From positions 1 through 64,000 of the forward strand of contig NZ_FMZC01000012.1 in the NCBI RefSeq assembly GCF_900102625.1: a stretch of 64,000 bases of DNA. The letters are read 5' to 3'. The DNA comes from Paracidovorax valerianellae. Its GTDB lineage: Bacteria; Pseudomonadota; Gammaproteobacteria; Burkholderiales; Burkholderiaceae_C. Below the pieces are notes generated by a model. The model was given only the letters and a program-made list of their open reading frames with translations. It was not told the origin of the DNA and made no database searches. The position numbers were made by a program, and so were the translations under genes. How positions within the stretch are numbered: the first letter of the stretch is position 1; every line of letters starts with the position of its first letter. Positions 55,284 to 64,000 of the stretch are shown here, in pieces.

Positions 55284-55763
55284 ATGAAAAACAGGATTCC
55301 ATCTTTAATTAGCTATTGCATGTTGGGCTTGGTGCTGACTGCGTGCCAGACGGCGCCGGATGCTCCCGCAACGCCTGCCACCGATGCGGCAGCACAGCAG
55401 CCAGCCACCCCCGAGCCCGCGAAGCTCGACCCCGTGGCGGCCAAGGAGCAGGCATTGACCCGCGCCCTGGACATCTATGCTGATGGTCGTTATGACGATG
55501 CGATCGCTGCATTGACTCCATTGATCGGCGCCACTGAACTCCCGCTCGCCTCCCAGGTGAAAGTGCTCAAGTTCATCGCCTTCAGCCACTGTGCCATGGG
55601 GCGTTTGAGGCAATGCCGCCAGCATTTCGATTTTGCGCTTGAGCAGGATCCGACGTTCCAGTTGACGGAAGCAGAAAAGGGCCACCCCGTCTGGGGCCGT
55701 GAGTTCAATGCGGCGCGCGCAGCCGCTGCCCGGGCGAAGCGCACCAACAGAAAAGCCTCTTGA
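55284..55763 (+). CDS. tssQ: TssQ-like T6SS-associated lipoprotein
   Basis: 159 residues. Lipobox LVLTAC (Cys near residue 21), a Pro/Ala linker and a TPR-like region (KFIAFSHCAMGRLRQCRQHF, FALEQDPTF). It fits the TssQ family of T6SS-associated outer-membrane lipoproteins. GAGG precedes the ATG, which overlaps nothing; the gap to the previous stop is one base. Likely a periplasmic partner of the kinase. Confidence 0.75.
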   Translation: MKNRIPSLISYCMLGLVLTACQTAPDAPATPATDAAAQQPATPEPAKLDPVAAKEQALTRALDIYADGRYDDAIAALTPLIGATELPLASQVKVLKFIAFSHCAMGRLRQCRQHFDFALEQDPTFQLTEAEKGHPVWGREFNAARAAAARAKRTNRKAS

Positions 55764-55790
55764 GCATCACGGAACAGTCAGGCACTTCCC

Positions 55791-57986
55791 ATGGATAAAG
55801 TCGAACTCAGAGTCGCTCAACAGGCCGATCTTTCAGTAGAGCGGTCTTGGTCTGCAGTCTTCGGCGTTGCCGGAGGCACGATCGGCCGGGGTGGGCAGAA
55901 CAAGCTGGTTTTGCCAGATTCCGACGCCAGCGTGGCCCGCGTCCACGCAATGGTGCGCATGGAGTCTGACGCGGCTTATATCGCTAATCTGTGCGAGCGC
56001 AGGTCCATCACGGTGGCTGGGCAAGAAGTGCGGTCGGGTGAAGAAGTGCCTCTGGCCATTGGTGACGAAGTGGTGATCGGGCCGTATCGCTTGTACGCGC
56101 TGATTCCCGGCCAGCCGTTGGTGATTAAACCGGCCGAGCCGGCGTTCACCGCACAGCCTGTGGCAGAAAAAGCCATCTCGGCAACTCCGATTTCGTTCGA
56201 ACCGATTTCAGCCCCGGTCGCCGAGCCCAGTCCGTTTGATTTGCCCCCTTCCTTGGGGGCACAGTCTCCCGTCGATGACAGCAATCCGTTCGCGATTTTG
56301 GGTCGGGTGTCTGAGCCCGGCGTTGCACCTTCAGTGGACGCCACGGAGACCGCTGCCTCTGCAATCGTGCCATCTTTCATGGCCTCACCGCCTGAGAGCG
56401 CGTCGCCAGTGAGTTCCAGCGCCAATAAATCGATTGGAGCGCCATCGACCTCGGCCTCGTCCTTTGAGCCTCAAGAAGCCGTCTTACCTGGAGTCGTCAG
56501 AACATCTTCTGCTTCTCCAGCTCCTAGCCCTGAATTGCCGGCTTCCGGTTGGGACGATGTTCCCCGTTCCTCACCGGCGAAAGCCGCAGCACACCGGGCG
56601 CTTGTGATACCGGATGACTTCGATCTGTTTGCTCAGGACGCCAACAGACAAGCGCAAAAGGGTGATCCCTGGGCGGGAGGTTTGCAAACGAAGAGCTTGT
56701 CGGACGTCGCCAATCTGCGGCACGACGAGTTGCTGAAAACGCTGCCGATTTCCGGACGTTTCGAGCACGAAATGGACAACCCGGCGCATACGGGGCTTCC
56801 TAAAGCTTTGGATCCACGCAATGAATTGGATCCTTTGCGCCTGTTTCAGCAAGACCGTGATCAACCGGCGCCGCAGGAAGCCGGGCCTTCTGCCCTGGGC
56901 TGTGATCTGTCTCAGGCCTTCAGCATGCCGAAAAGTGCCTCCGCGTCGGGCATTGCGGTGGAGAACCTTGCCGTCGAATCGTTGGGGATCGAAGCCATCA
57001 GCATCGATGCTGCGGTGTCGTCTGCTCAAGCCCTTGCTTCGGCACCTGCTTCTCCAGCACCGTTGCCTGGTGAGCAGGTTGCAGCGCCCTTGGTCGGTCT
57101 GCGCAAAGTCGACGGGCTGAATCTGGACAGCTTTGGCGATGCACTGACCGTTTCCGACTCCGCATGGATGCCTGCAGTCGAGCCGGTGACCCCTCTGGTG
57201 GAAAAAATCCCCGCCCAGATTTCCCTGCAGGAAGGCAATGCTGAGCCAAAAATCAGTGTTGGCTTCTCCCGAGAAAACACCGACCCATTGCCGCCGGCGG
57301 ATCAATATTCGGCGCCTGCGCAAGCGGTGTCCGCGCCTGCTGCGATGCCAGTTGCTTCGTCCACTACAGGCGCGCTACCGGCTGCAGAACTGAACGCATT
57401 GGTCACAGCCTTTTTGGACGGTGCTGGCGTTCTTCCCAAAAAGCTGGAGCCCACGCTGACACCCGAATTCATGCGGTCCTTTGGCGAGGCGTTTCGGGTT
57501 GCGGTGCAAGGCACCATCGATCTGCTCGCCGCACGCTCGGAAATCAAGCGGGAGTTTCGCGCAGGGGTGACCGTCATTGCATCGGGTGCGAATAATCCAT
57601 TGAAGTTCTTGCCCACGCCAGACGGCGTGATCATGCAAATGATCGGGCAGAATTTTCCGGGGTTCATGCAGCCGATTCCTGCCATGAAGGACGCGTACCA
57701 AGATTTGTGCGTTCACCAGTTGGCACTGATGGCGGGCATCCGTGCTGCGTATGCGGAAGCGCTGTCGCGTTTCGACCCTGTTGAGCTTGAAAAGCAGGCG
57801 GCCACCATCGGCGGCATGTTGGGAAAAGTGTCTTCCATCGGCCGCAAAGCAGCCTTGTGGGACGAGTACAAGAAAAACTTCGATGCCATCCGGCGAGATG
57901 CGGAGGACGACCTCACCGCCTTCTCGGGCCAGGCATTTTTGGAAGCCTATGAGAACGCTGAAGCCGCAGCAAAGGCAAAACTGTGA
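55791..57986 (+). CDS. tagH: T6SS FHA-domain protein TagH
   Basis: 731 residues. N-terminal FHA domain (about 25-100: GTIGRGGQNKLVLPDSDASV, RVHAMVRM), long low-complexity Ala/Ser/Pro linker, and a conserved C-terminal T6SS-FHA domain (about 540-731: FMRSFGEAFRVAVQGTIDLL, NNPLKFLP). It is the phospho-threonine reader that switches on T6SS assembly after phosphorylation by the kinase. GTG start of pppA overlaps its stop. Confidence 0.9.
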   Translation: MDKVELRVAQQADLSVERSWSAVFGVAGGTIGRGGQNKLVLPDSDASVARVHAMVRMESDAAYIANLCERRSITVAGQEVRSGEEVPLAIGDEVVIGPYRLYALIPGQPLVIKPAEPAFTAQPVAEKAISATPISFEPISAPVAEPSPFDLPPSLGAQSPVDDSNPFAILGRVSEPGVAPSVDATETAASAIVPSFMASPPESASPVSSSANKSIGAPSTSASSFEPQEAVLPGVVRTSSASPAPSPELPASGWDDVPRSSPAKAAAHRALVIPDDFDLFAQDANRQAQKGDPWAGGLQTKSLSDVANLRHDELLKTLPISGRFEHEMDNPAHTGLPKALDPRNELDPLRLFQQDRDQPAPQEAGPSALGCDLSQAFSMPKSASASGIAVENLAVESLGIEAISIDAAVSSAQALASAPASPAPLPGEQVAAPLVGLRKVDGLNLDSFGDALTVSDSAWMPAVEPVTPLVEKIPAQISLQEGNAEPKISVGFSRENTDPLPPADQYSAPAQAVSAPAAMPVASSTTGALPAAELNALVTAFLDGAGVLPKKLEPTLTPEFMRSFGEAFRVAVQGTIDLLAARSEIKREFRAGVTVIASGANNPLKFLPTPDGVIMQMIGQNFPGFMQPIPAMKDAYQDLCVHQLALMAGIRAAYAEALSRFDPVELEKQAATIGGMLGKVSSIGRKAALWDEYKKNFDAIRRDAEDDLTAFSGQAFLEAYENAEAAAKAKL

Positions 57987-58771
57987 TTGCACACGTCGTC
58001 GGCGACCAATACCGTTTTCGGCTCACGGCCGCGTCGCTGTCTGACAGAGGCTCGCGCGCGACCAATGATGATTTCCTGGGCATGGTCGATGCGGGAGGAC
58101 GAGGGTTCTGCTGCGCATTGGCCGATGGAGCCGGTGGTCATGGCCACGGGGGACTGGCCGCGCGGCTCACGGTGAACGCTGTCCTTGACGGTTTTCGCCA
58201 CAACCCGCTGTTTGCACCAGCAGGTCTTGCGTCTTTGATCTCGCTGGCAGAGCACACGGTCGCTGTGGAGCAGCCCGTATCGGTTTCTCGCAGGCACATG
58301 AGTGCGACGGTGGTGCTGTTGTGCCTGGATCTCGCCAAGGGGCGGGCGTTGTGGGCCCACTGGGGAGATTCGCGCCTGTATTGGTTCCGGGATCAGCGGG
58401 TGCACCGGATGACGGAAGACCACAGCGTCGTGCAGCAGTTGCTGCACGCGGGCGTTTATCGCAACGAGGATCCGCGGGATCTGCCGAACAGAAGTGTTCT
58501 GGCGGGCGCCATCGGGGCCGAATCGCAGATTCCTCCTACCGTGCTGTCCAAGGCCGTCGATCTTGCGCCCGGAGATGCGTTTTTGCTGTGTTCGGATGGC
58601 CTTTGGGAAGGCATCCATGAAGACGATATGGAAGAGGCCCTGCGGCTCAGCCAAAATCCTGAAGATTGGCTGGAATACATGGAAACCACCTTGCGCGCCC
58701 AGGGCAAACCCCATCAAGACAATTTCAGCGCCTTCGCTATTTGGGTTTCGCCCAATGAAGATGTGCTGTGA
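57983..58771 (+). CDS. pppA: PP2C-type Ser/Thr phosphatase PppA
   Basis: 262 residues. PP2C metal-site motifs: SRATNDDFLG, ADGAGGHGHG, WGDSRLYW, SDGLWEG and the terminal HQDNFSAF. It would dephosphorylate the FHA protein and switch the T6SS off, antagonising the kinase. GTG start overlaps the tagH stop. Confidence 0.92.
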   Translation: MIAHVVGDQYRFRLTAASLSDRGSRATNDDFLGMVDAGGRGFCCALADGAGGHGHGGLAARLTVNAVLDGFRHNPLFAPAGLASLISLAEHTVAVEQPVSVSRRHMSATVVLLCLDLAKGRALWAHWGDSRLYWFRDQRVHRMTEDHSVVQQLLHAGVYRNEDPRDLPNRSVLAGAIGAESQIPPTVLSKAVDLAPGDAFLLCSDGLWEGIHEDDMEEALRLSQNPEDWLEYMETTLRAQGKPHQDNFSAFAIWVSPNEDVL

Positions 58772-58802
58772 CACCGTTTCATAAGAATCAAAGGAATTGA
58801 CG

Positions 58803-59372
58803 ATGCTTGATCGCGTTTTTGGAGGGCGGCGCACTGTGCTCGGAGGGGCATTGGGCATCGTTGCGCTGGGGCTGGCAGGGTGCGGGATGATTGGTTCGAT
58901 GAATCGCCCGCAGGAAGCGCCTACTGCGGTCCCGCCTGCGGTCTTTGAGATCGTGGCAGACCCCAAACTCAATCCTGACGTGCATGGCGCGCCCAAGCCC
59001 ATCTTGCTCAGGATGTACGAACTGCGCGCGACCGCGGCGTTTGAGAAAGCCAGCTTTCTGGACCTTCAAGAAAAGGACGAAGCCCAGTTGGGAAGCGACT
59101 TCGTGCGCCGCGAAGAATTCTTGGTGGTACCTGGAGAGCGCCGGGTGATTGATCGCAAGGGCAGTGCCGAGGTACGCGCCTTTGCTTTTTTCGCGGGCTA
59201 CCGGGATTTGGAGAAAAGCACTTGGAGAGCCTCCGCTCCAGCCCCCAACTCGGTCGAGATGCGCCGACGCTGGTGGGGATTGGGTGAGACCGAACGTCTG
59301 AAGCCCGTGCGCTATCTCGTCACGGTGTCTCAGGACGCGGTCAGAGTTCAAATTCAAGAAAACAAGCAATAA
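58803..59372 (+). CDS. tssJ: T6SS outer-membrane lipoprotein TssJ
   Basis: 189 residues. Lipobox ALGLAGC (Cys near residue 27), then the transthyretin-like TssJ domain (PKPILLRMYELRATAAFEKA, SFLDLQEKDEAQLG). It anchors the TssM-TssL membrane complex to the outer membrane. AAGGA seven bases before the ATG at 58803 decides the start over the TTG at 58797. Confidence 0.93.
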   Translation: MLDRVFGGRRTVLGGALGIVALGLAGCGMIGSMNRPQEAPTAVPPAVFEIVADPKLNPDVHGAPKPILLRMYELRATAAFEKASFLDLQEKDEAQLGSDFVRREEFLVVPGERRVIDRKGSAEVRAFAFFAGYRDLEKSTWRASAPAPNSVEMRRRWWGLGETERLKPVRYLVTVSQDAVRVQIQENKQ

Positions 59373-59377
59373 CTATC

Positions 59378-60712
59378 ATGGTCTGGCAGCGCAAGGTCGT
59401 TTGGGCGGAGGGCATGTTCTTGCGCCCTCAGCATTTTCAGCAGCAAGATCGATTCACAGACTTCCTGGTCCAGGCACGCACGCTGCCCACGCAGTTCTTT
59501 TTCTGGGGGTTCTCAAGCCTGGTCCTGGACACCGAATTGCTTGCACTTGGAAAGATCGGGCTGATCTCCGCTGAAGGCGTGTTGCCGGACGGAACGCCCT
59601 TCAGTTTTCCGCACCATGATGAGCCGCCGCCCGCACTGAGCATCGGCAAAGACGTCAAGGACACGGTCATCCATCTGGCGCTGCCGATGCGCCGGCGGAT
59701 GGCCGCCGAGGTGTCTCTGGGCGCTGATTCGAATGCGCTGGTTCGCTATTCCGCCCAGGTGGCCGAAGTTGCCGACGTCAATGATGTTGGGGCGCAGCCT
59801 GCAGAAGTGCAGGTCGGCCAGATCAAGCTGGCACTCAGGGCGACGCAGGACATTGCCGACGGCTGGGTCAGCCTTCCCGTCGTGCAGGTGGTGGAGCGGC
59901 GCGCAGACGGTTCGATCCTGCTCGACCCCACCTTCATTCCCACAGTGGTCACCAATGCCGAGATGTCCTATCTGGCGGTGTTCTGCCGCGAACTGTTCGG
60001 CCTGTTGCGGCAACGCGGCGCGGCCCTGGAAGAGCGGCTCACACAGCCAGGCCGTGGCGGAGTGGGGGAGGTCGGAGACTTCCTGATGCTGCAGTTCCTG
60101 AATCGATGGGAACCGGCAGTGGAGCATTGGGTTCGCATTTCCGCCATCCATCCTGAGCGGCTGTTTGACGACCTTCTCAAAATGGCGGGCGAGTTGGCCA
60201 CGTTCACGCGAGACCAACGCCGTCCTGCGCCGATGCCGGCCTATGACCATGACGACCTGCGCAGTTCCTTCCTGCCATTGATGCTGGAATTGCGCCGCGG
60301 CCTTTCGTCCGTGCTGGAGCAAAACGCCATCCAGATCGAATTGCAAGAGCGCCAATACGGTGTGCATGTCGCACTCATTCCGAGCACCGAGTTGCTGACC
60401 AGCTGCGATTTCGTGCTGGCAGTCCATTCACAAGCCACAGTGGAATTCTTGCGGGCGCACTTCCCGACCCAGATCAAGCTGGGCCCGGTCGAACGCATTC
60501 GCGACCTGGTCAACCTGCATTTGCCGGGTGTGACTCTGCGGTCTCTGCCGGTCGCGCCGCGGGAAATTCCCTACCACGCCGGGTATTCCTACTTCGAACT
60601 GGACACCGCGCACGACTTGTGGCGCCAGCTTCAAAACTCCGGCGGCCTTGCCTTGCACGTGTCCGGTGAGTTTCCCGAGCTGCAGCTCGAGATGTGGGCG
60701 ATTCGCCGTTAA
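59378..60712 (+). CDS. tssK: T6SS baseplate protein TssK
   Basis: 444 residues. Typical N terminus VVWAEGMFLRPQHFQQQDR and later FLMLQFLNRWEPAVEHW and LPGVTLRSLPVAPREIPYHA. TssK connects the baseplate to the TssM/TssL membrane complex. Confidence 0.95.
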   Translation: MVWQRKVVWAEGMFLRPQHFQQQDRFTDFLVQARTLPTQFFFWGFSSLVLDTELLALGKIGLISAEGVLPDGTPFSFPHHDEPPPALSIGKDVKDTVIHLALPMRRRMAAEVSLGADSNALVRYSAQVAEVADVNDVGAQPAEVQVGQIKLALRATQDIADGWVSLPVVQVVERRADGSILLDPTFIPTVVTNAEMSYLAVFCRELFGLLRQRGAALEERLTQPGRGGVGEVGDFLMLQFLNRWEPAVEHWVRISAIHPERLFDDLLKMAGELATFTRDQRRPAPMPAYDHDDLRSSFLPLMLELRRGLSSVLEQNAIQIELQERQYGVHVALIPSTELLTSCDFVLAVHSQATVEFLRAHFPTQIKLGPVERIRDLVNLHLPGVTLRSLPVAPREIPYHAGYSYFELDTAHDLWRQLQNSGGLALHVSGEFPELQLEMWAIRR

Positions 60713-60720
60713 GAACCGAT

Positions 60721-62061
60721 ATGTCCATTCAAACCTCCGGCAATGTATTTGCCTTCGACACGGGCAGCGGCACTGCGGCTGCAAGGAGCGGGGCGGTGCC
60801 TGCCCAGGCTCCTGCCGGTGCTGTGCGCGAAACGGCATTGCCCTATGTCGTCAGCGGTGGCAATCCGCTGGTGGCAGCGGCCAATACGCTGCTCAACCTG
60901 ATTCCGCAGATCCGGGCGATGGCCACCAACGGCGACCCGGGTGGATTCCAGCAATTTCTTCTGGAGAACATTCGCCAATTTGAAAGCCGTGCCGGAAGCA
61001 CCGGCGTGCCGATGGAAACTATCATCGGAGCCCGATATTGCATCTGCACCGCAATCGACGAAGCGGCAGCGCAGACGCCTTGGGGTGGCTCCGGCGTATG
61101 GCCCAAATACAGCCTGCTTGTCGCCCTGCACAACGAAACCTGGGGCGGCGAGAAGTTTTTCCAGTTGCTTTCAAAACTCGTACAGACGCCCAATCAGCAC
61201 ATCGATCTGATCGAGCTGATGTATTTCTGTCTCATGCTCGGTTTCGAAGGGCGGTACCACGTCGTTGAAAACGGCAAGAGTCAGCTGGAGAGCCTCAAGG
61301 CACGGCTGCTGCAGGTCATCGAAGGGGCAAGGGGAGACCGCAGCGGCGCCCTGGCGCTGCATTGGCGCGGTGTGCAGCGTGCGGCGGTTCCGCCCTGGAC
61401 CTTGATTCCGTTCTGGGTCGCTGCGGCGCTGGCCTTGTTGATCGCCTTTTTGATCTTTCTCTGGTTCAACTACCGGCTGGCTTCGCGATCCGACGATCTG
61501 TTCGCTGCGATCAATGGCATCCGGCTTCCGCAGGCGCCGACGGTCGTTGCCGCCGCGCCGAAGCCCAGGCTGCGCCAATTCCTCGAGCCCGAAATCAGGG
61601 AGGGTCTGGTGGAAGTGAACGATCTCGCCGACCGCAGCATCATCATCCTGCGTGGTGATGGGTTGTTCGATGCCGGGGCCACGGTGGTCAAGCCTCGCTA
61701 TGTCGCCGTGATCCAGCGCATCGCTGCGGCACTGAACGAAGTGTCCGGCAAGGTAGTGGTCAACGGTTACACCGACAACTCGCCGATCCGCACGGCTCGT
61801 TTTCCTTCCAACTGGCACCTGTCCCAGGAGCGTGCGCAGGCCGTGACCACCATGCTGCTCAAGAGCGTGTCCGACGGCCGAAGGCTTCATGCCGAGGGCC
61901 GCGCAGAAAGTGATCCGATCGCACCCAACACCACGCCGGAAGGCAAGGCGCTCAACCGCCGTGTCGAGATCGTCTTGCATGTTGCTCCGCAGACCCGCGA
62001 CAACGAACTGCAGCTCACTCCGGGCGCAGTTCCCAGCGGTAGCGCCACCAATCAAAAATAA
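60721..62061 (+). CDS. tssL: T6SS membrane protein TssL with peptidoglycan-binding domain
   Basis: 446 residues. DotU-like cytoplasmic domain (about 45-225: ARYCICTAIDEAAAQTPW, HNETWGGEKFFQLL), one membrane helix (about 232-256) and an OmpA-like peptidoglycan-binding domain (about 310-430: NGYTDNSPIRTARFPSNW, LNRRVEIVLH). The extended form anchors the apparatus in the cell wall by itself, without a separate TagL. Confidence 0.95.
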   Translation: MSIQTSGNVFAFDTGSGTAAARSGAVPAQAPAGAVRETALPYVVSGGNPLVAAANTLLNLIPQIRAMATNGDPGGFQQFLLENIRQFESRAGSTGVPMETIIGARYCICTAIDEAAAQTPWGGSGVWPKYSLLVALHNETWGGEKFFQLLSKLVQTPNQHIDLIELMYFCLMLGFEGRYHVVENGKSQLESLKARLLQVIEGARGDRSGALALHWRGVQRAAVPPWTLIPFWVAAALALLIAFLIFLWFNYRLASRSDDLFAAINGIRLPQAPTVVAAAPKPRLRQFLEPEIREGLVEVNDLADRSIIILRGDGLFDAGATVVKPRYVAVIQRIAAALNEVSGKVVVNGYTDNSPIRTARFPSNWHLSQERAQAVTTMLLKSVSDGRRLHAEGRAESDPIAPNTTPEGKALNRRVEIVLHVAPQTRDNELQLTPGAVPSGSATNQK

Positions 62062-62063
62062 GC

Positions 62064-64000
62064 ATGTTCCGCAAGATATTCGATTTCCTGTTCAACAGGT
62101 TCACGCTGGTCCTGCTGGGGCTGGTGCTTTTGAGCTTGGTAATCTGGTTCATCGGACCGCTGATCTACATCAAGCCTTATCAGCCGCTGGAAAGCCCTCA
62201 GGTGCGTGGCTGGCTGATCTTCGCGATTTTCGCCTTCTGGTTCCTGAAGCTGATGGTTCAGTGGTGGCGCGCCAAGCAGATGAACGCCCGGCTGCTGACC
62301 CAGCTGGCGCGATTCGGCACGAGCGACCGGCCGGCTGAAAAAGCCGGCCCCGGGGAGGAAGAAGTCGCCGAACTCGAAACCCGTTTCAAGGAAGCCATCG
62401 GCGTCCTGAGCAAGACCCGCTTCGGCCAGACGGAGCAAGGCTGGTTCGGCCGTCTGAATCGCCGCTACATCTACCAGTTGCCGTGGTACCTCATCATCGG
62501 CTCGCCGGGGTCGGGCAAGACCACGGCATTGGTCAATTCCGGCCTGGATTTTCCGCTGGAGGCGCAGTTTGGCAAGGCGTCGATCCGGGGCGTTGGCGGC
62601 ACGCGCAATTGCGATTGGTGGTTTACCGATCAGGCCGTGTTGCTGGACACTGCCGGCCGTTACACCACGCAGGAAAGCGACGAAACGCAAGACAAGGCCG
62701 CCTGGGGCGGATTCCTGTCGCTGCTCCGCAGGTTCCGCGGGCGGCAGCCCGTCAATGGCGTGATCGTCACTCTGAGCGTGCAGGAGTTGCTGAGCAGCAC
62801 CGATGCAGAGCGTGACCGCTTGGCACGATTGATCGGCATGCGCCTGGGTGAGCTGTGTGAAGAACTCGCCATCAAATTCCCGGTTTACGTGTTGGTCACC
62901 AAGACCGATTTGCTGGCCGGGTTCAACGAATTCTTCGGCAACATGAATCGCGAGGAGCGCTCGCAGGTTTGGGGCTTCACCAGCCCCTACAACGAAGGCG
63001 GAGTGCAGGAAGAGCCGGCAGCCCGGTTCCGGGCTGAATTCGACGAGTTGGCCGGACAGATCAACCGCCTGCTGCCCCAGCGCTTGCTGAGCGAGCCCGA
63101 CCTCGCACGACGCGGCCTGATCTATGGCCTGCCGCAGCAGTTCGTGGGGCTGCGCGATGTGGTGCAGGAAACCCTGTCCGTCATCTTCGCCTCATCGCGC
63201 TTCAAGGAAAAGCCGCTGTTCCGTGGCGTGTATTTCACCAGCGGTACGCAGGAAGGAATGCCCTTCGACCGCGTGCTCTCGGCGCTTTCGCGGCGCTTTG
63301 CGGTGCCGTCGCCTGCCGGCGCCTCGGTGGGAGCAGGCAAGACCGGAAAGAGCTATTTCATTGAAACGCTGCTCAAGGGCGTCATGTTCAATGAGGCCGG
63401 CCTGACGGGGCGCAACGCCAAAAAAGAGCGTCAACTGCGCATCGCCCAGGCCGGAGGGTTGCTCGCGCTGGTGTTGGCATTGGTCGGGGTGACCCTGGGC
63501 TGGGCGATCAGCCACGATAACAACGTGGCGTACATCGGCGAAGTGAAAGACCGGGTGCCCGCGCTCAAGCAGGCCGTGAACGACGCGCGCGATGCGGATC
63601 CCGAAGACATGGTGAGCCTGCTGCCGCTGCTGAACAACGCAGAGTCGCTGGCGATCAGCCAGCGTTACGAAGGCGACTCCGCTCCCTTGAGCTGGCGCCA
63701 GGGCCTGCTGCAGGTGCCCAAGGTGCAGACGGCGGCGGATGCCACTTACATGCGATTGTTGGAAGACGCCTGGCTGCCACGCCTGTCCCGGCATTTGCGC
63801 CGATCGCTGCAGCAGACCTCCACCAGCAATCCCGAAGCGAGCTTTGAGGCGCTGAAGGTTTATCTGATGCTGTATGAGCCCGAGCGCTTTAACGCCAAGG
63901 CGATTCGCGCGTGGATGGTGAACGATTGGGAGACTTCCCTTCCACCCGGCCTGGTGCAGTCCGGCGTCGTCAACCAACTGGCCCACCATCTGGACAACTT
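62064..64000 (+). CDS. tssM: T6SS membrane protein TssM (IcmF), cut by the window end
   Basis: 645 residues visible; the family is about 1100-1300, so roughly half is missing beyond the right edge. Starts MFRKIFDFLFNRFTLVLL with two membrane helices (about 10-30 and 50-70), then a P-loop GSPGSGKTT (146-154), LLDTAGRY (near 195) and a third helix (about 468-488, LLALVLALVGVTLGWAI). TssM forms the inner core of the T6SS membrane complex with TssL and TssJ. ATG two bases after the tssL stop. Confidence 0.95.
   Translation, partial: MFRKIFDFLFNRFTLVLLGLVLLSLVIWFIGPLIYIKPYQPLESPQVRGWLIFAIFAFWFLKLMVQWWRAKQMNARLLTQLARFGTSDRPAEKAGPGEEEVAELETRFKEAIGVLSKTRFGQTEQGWFGRLNRRYIYQLPWYLIIGSPGSGKTTALVNSGLDFPLEAQFGKASIRGVGGTRNCDWWFTDQAVLLDTAGRYTTQESDETQDKAAWGGFLSLLRRFRGRQPVNGVIVTLSVQELLSSTDAERDRLARLIGMRLGELCEELAIKFPVYVLVTKTDLLAGFNEFFGNMNREERSQVWGFTSPYNEGGVQEEPAARFRAEFDELAGQINRLLPQRLLSEPDLARRGLIYGLPQQFVGLRDVVQETLSVIFASSRFKEKPLFRGVYFTSGTQEGMPFDRVLSALSRRFAVPSPAGASVGAGKTGKSYFIETLLKGVMFNEAGLTGRNAKKERQLRIAQAGGLLALVLALVGVTLGWAISHDNNVAYIGEVKDRVPALKQAVNDARDADPEDMVSLLPLLNNAESLAISQRYEGDSAPLSWRQGLLQVPKVQTAADATYMRLLEDAWLPRLSRHLRRSLQQTSTSNPEASFEALKVYLMLYEPERFNAKAIRAWMVNDWETSLPPGLVQSGVVNQLAHHLDN

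Overview
This window looks like chromosomal DNA from a GC-rich betaproteobacterium of the Comamonadaceae, most like Acidovorax/Paracidovorax. The evidence is protein content, the gene order mltG-tmk-holB-pilZ-tatD, tolB-pal-cpoB-tcdA and rimP-nusA-infB-rbfA-truB-typA, and short AT-rich palindromic repeats scattered between and inside genes. Genus is inferred; no database search was possible.

Layout. 0-5 kb: a lower-GC accessory edge with an unrecognised CxxC protein, a probably frameshifted membrane protein, a family B DNA polymerase (polB) and a small orphan gene. 5-16 kb: core genes for Fe-S protein maturation (ygfZ), peptidoglycan (mltG), dTMP synthesis and replication (tmk, holB), pili (pilZ), tatD, an ankyrin protein, msbA, the Tol-Pal genes, tcdA and tRNA-Lys. 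16.3-21.7 kb: a gene-poor accessory stretch with two IPTL-CTERM surface proteins and several small genes. 21.7-28.1 kb: a catabolic-looking module (LysR, AtuA pair, TTT substrate-binding protein, large alpha/beta-hydrolase lipoprotein) bracketed by two directly oriented copies of a short repeat. 28.1-32.3 kb: a MocR regulator divergent from two c-type cytochromes and a thioredoxin. 32.3-40.9 kb: the translation/transcription operon. 40.9-51.2 kb: an ABC exporter, a 3-hydroxyisobutyryl-CoA hydrolase-like enzyme, a lipoprotein/ECF sigma/anti-sigma operon, smpB, ratA-rnfH, guaB and guaA. 51.4-64 kb: a type VI secretion locus (hcp, Ser/Thr kinase, TPR/PEGA proteins, FHA protein, PP2C phosphatase, tssJ-tssK-tssL-tssM), cut by the window end inside tssM.

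The standout is 17153-18004. It encodes a near-perfect copy of eukaryotic ubiquitin (67 of 76 residues identical to the animal sequence by eye), placed so that signal-peptide cleavage would expose ubiquitin Met1. It is followed by a choice-of-anchor-U-like domain and an IPTL-CTERM sorting tail. The ubiquitin segment is about 52% GC by direct count, against 65% in the adjoining domain. The C-terminal RLRGG needed for conjugation is replaced by LLPGV, so this looks like an exported, surface-sorted, non-conjugatable ubiquitin acquired from a eukaryote. Other points of note are a Tyr-to-Ala change at the motif B sugar-selector/fidelity position of PolB, a T6SS protein that combines modules of its two neighbours, and a leader hairpin before rimP.
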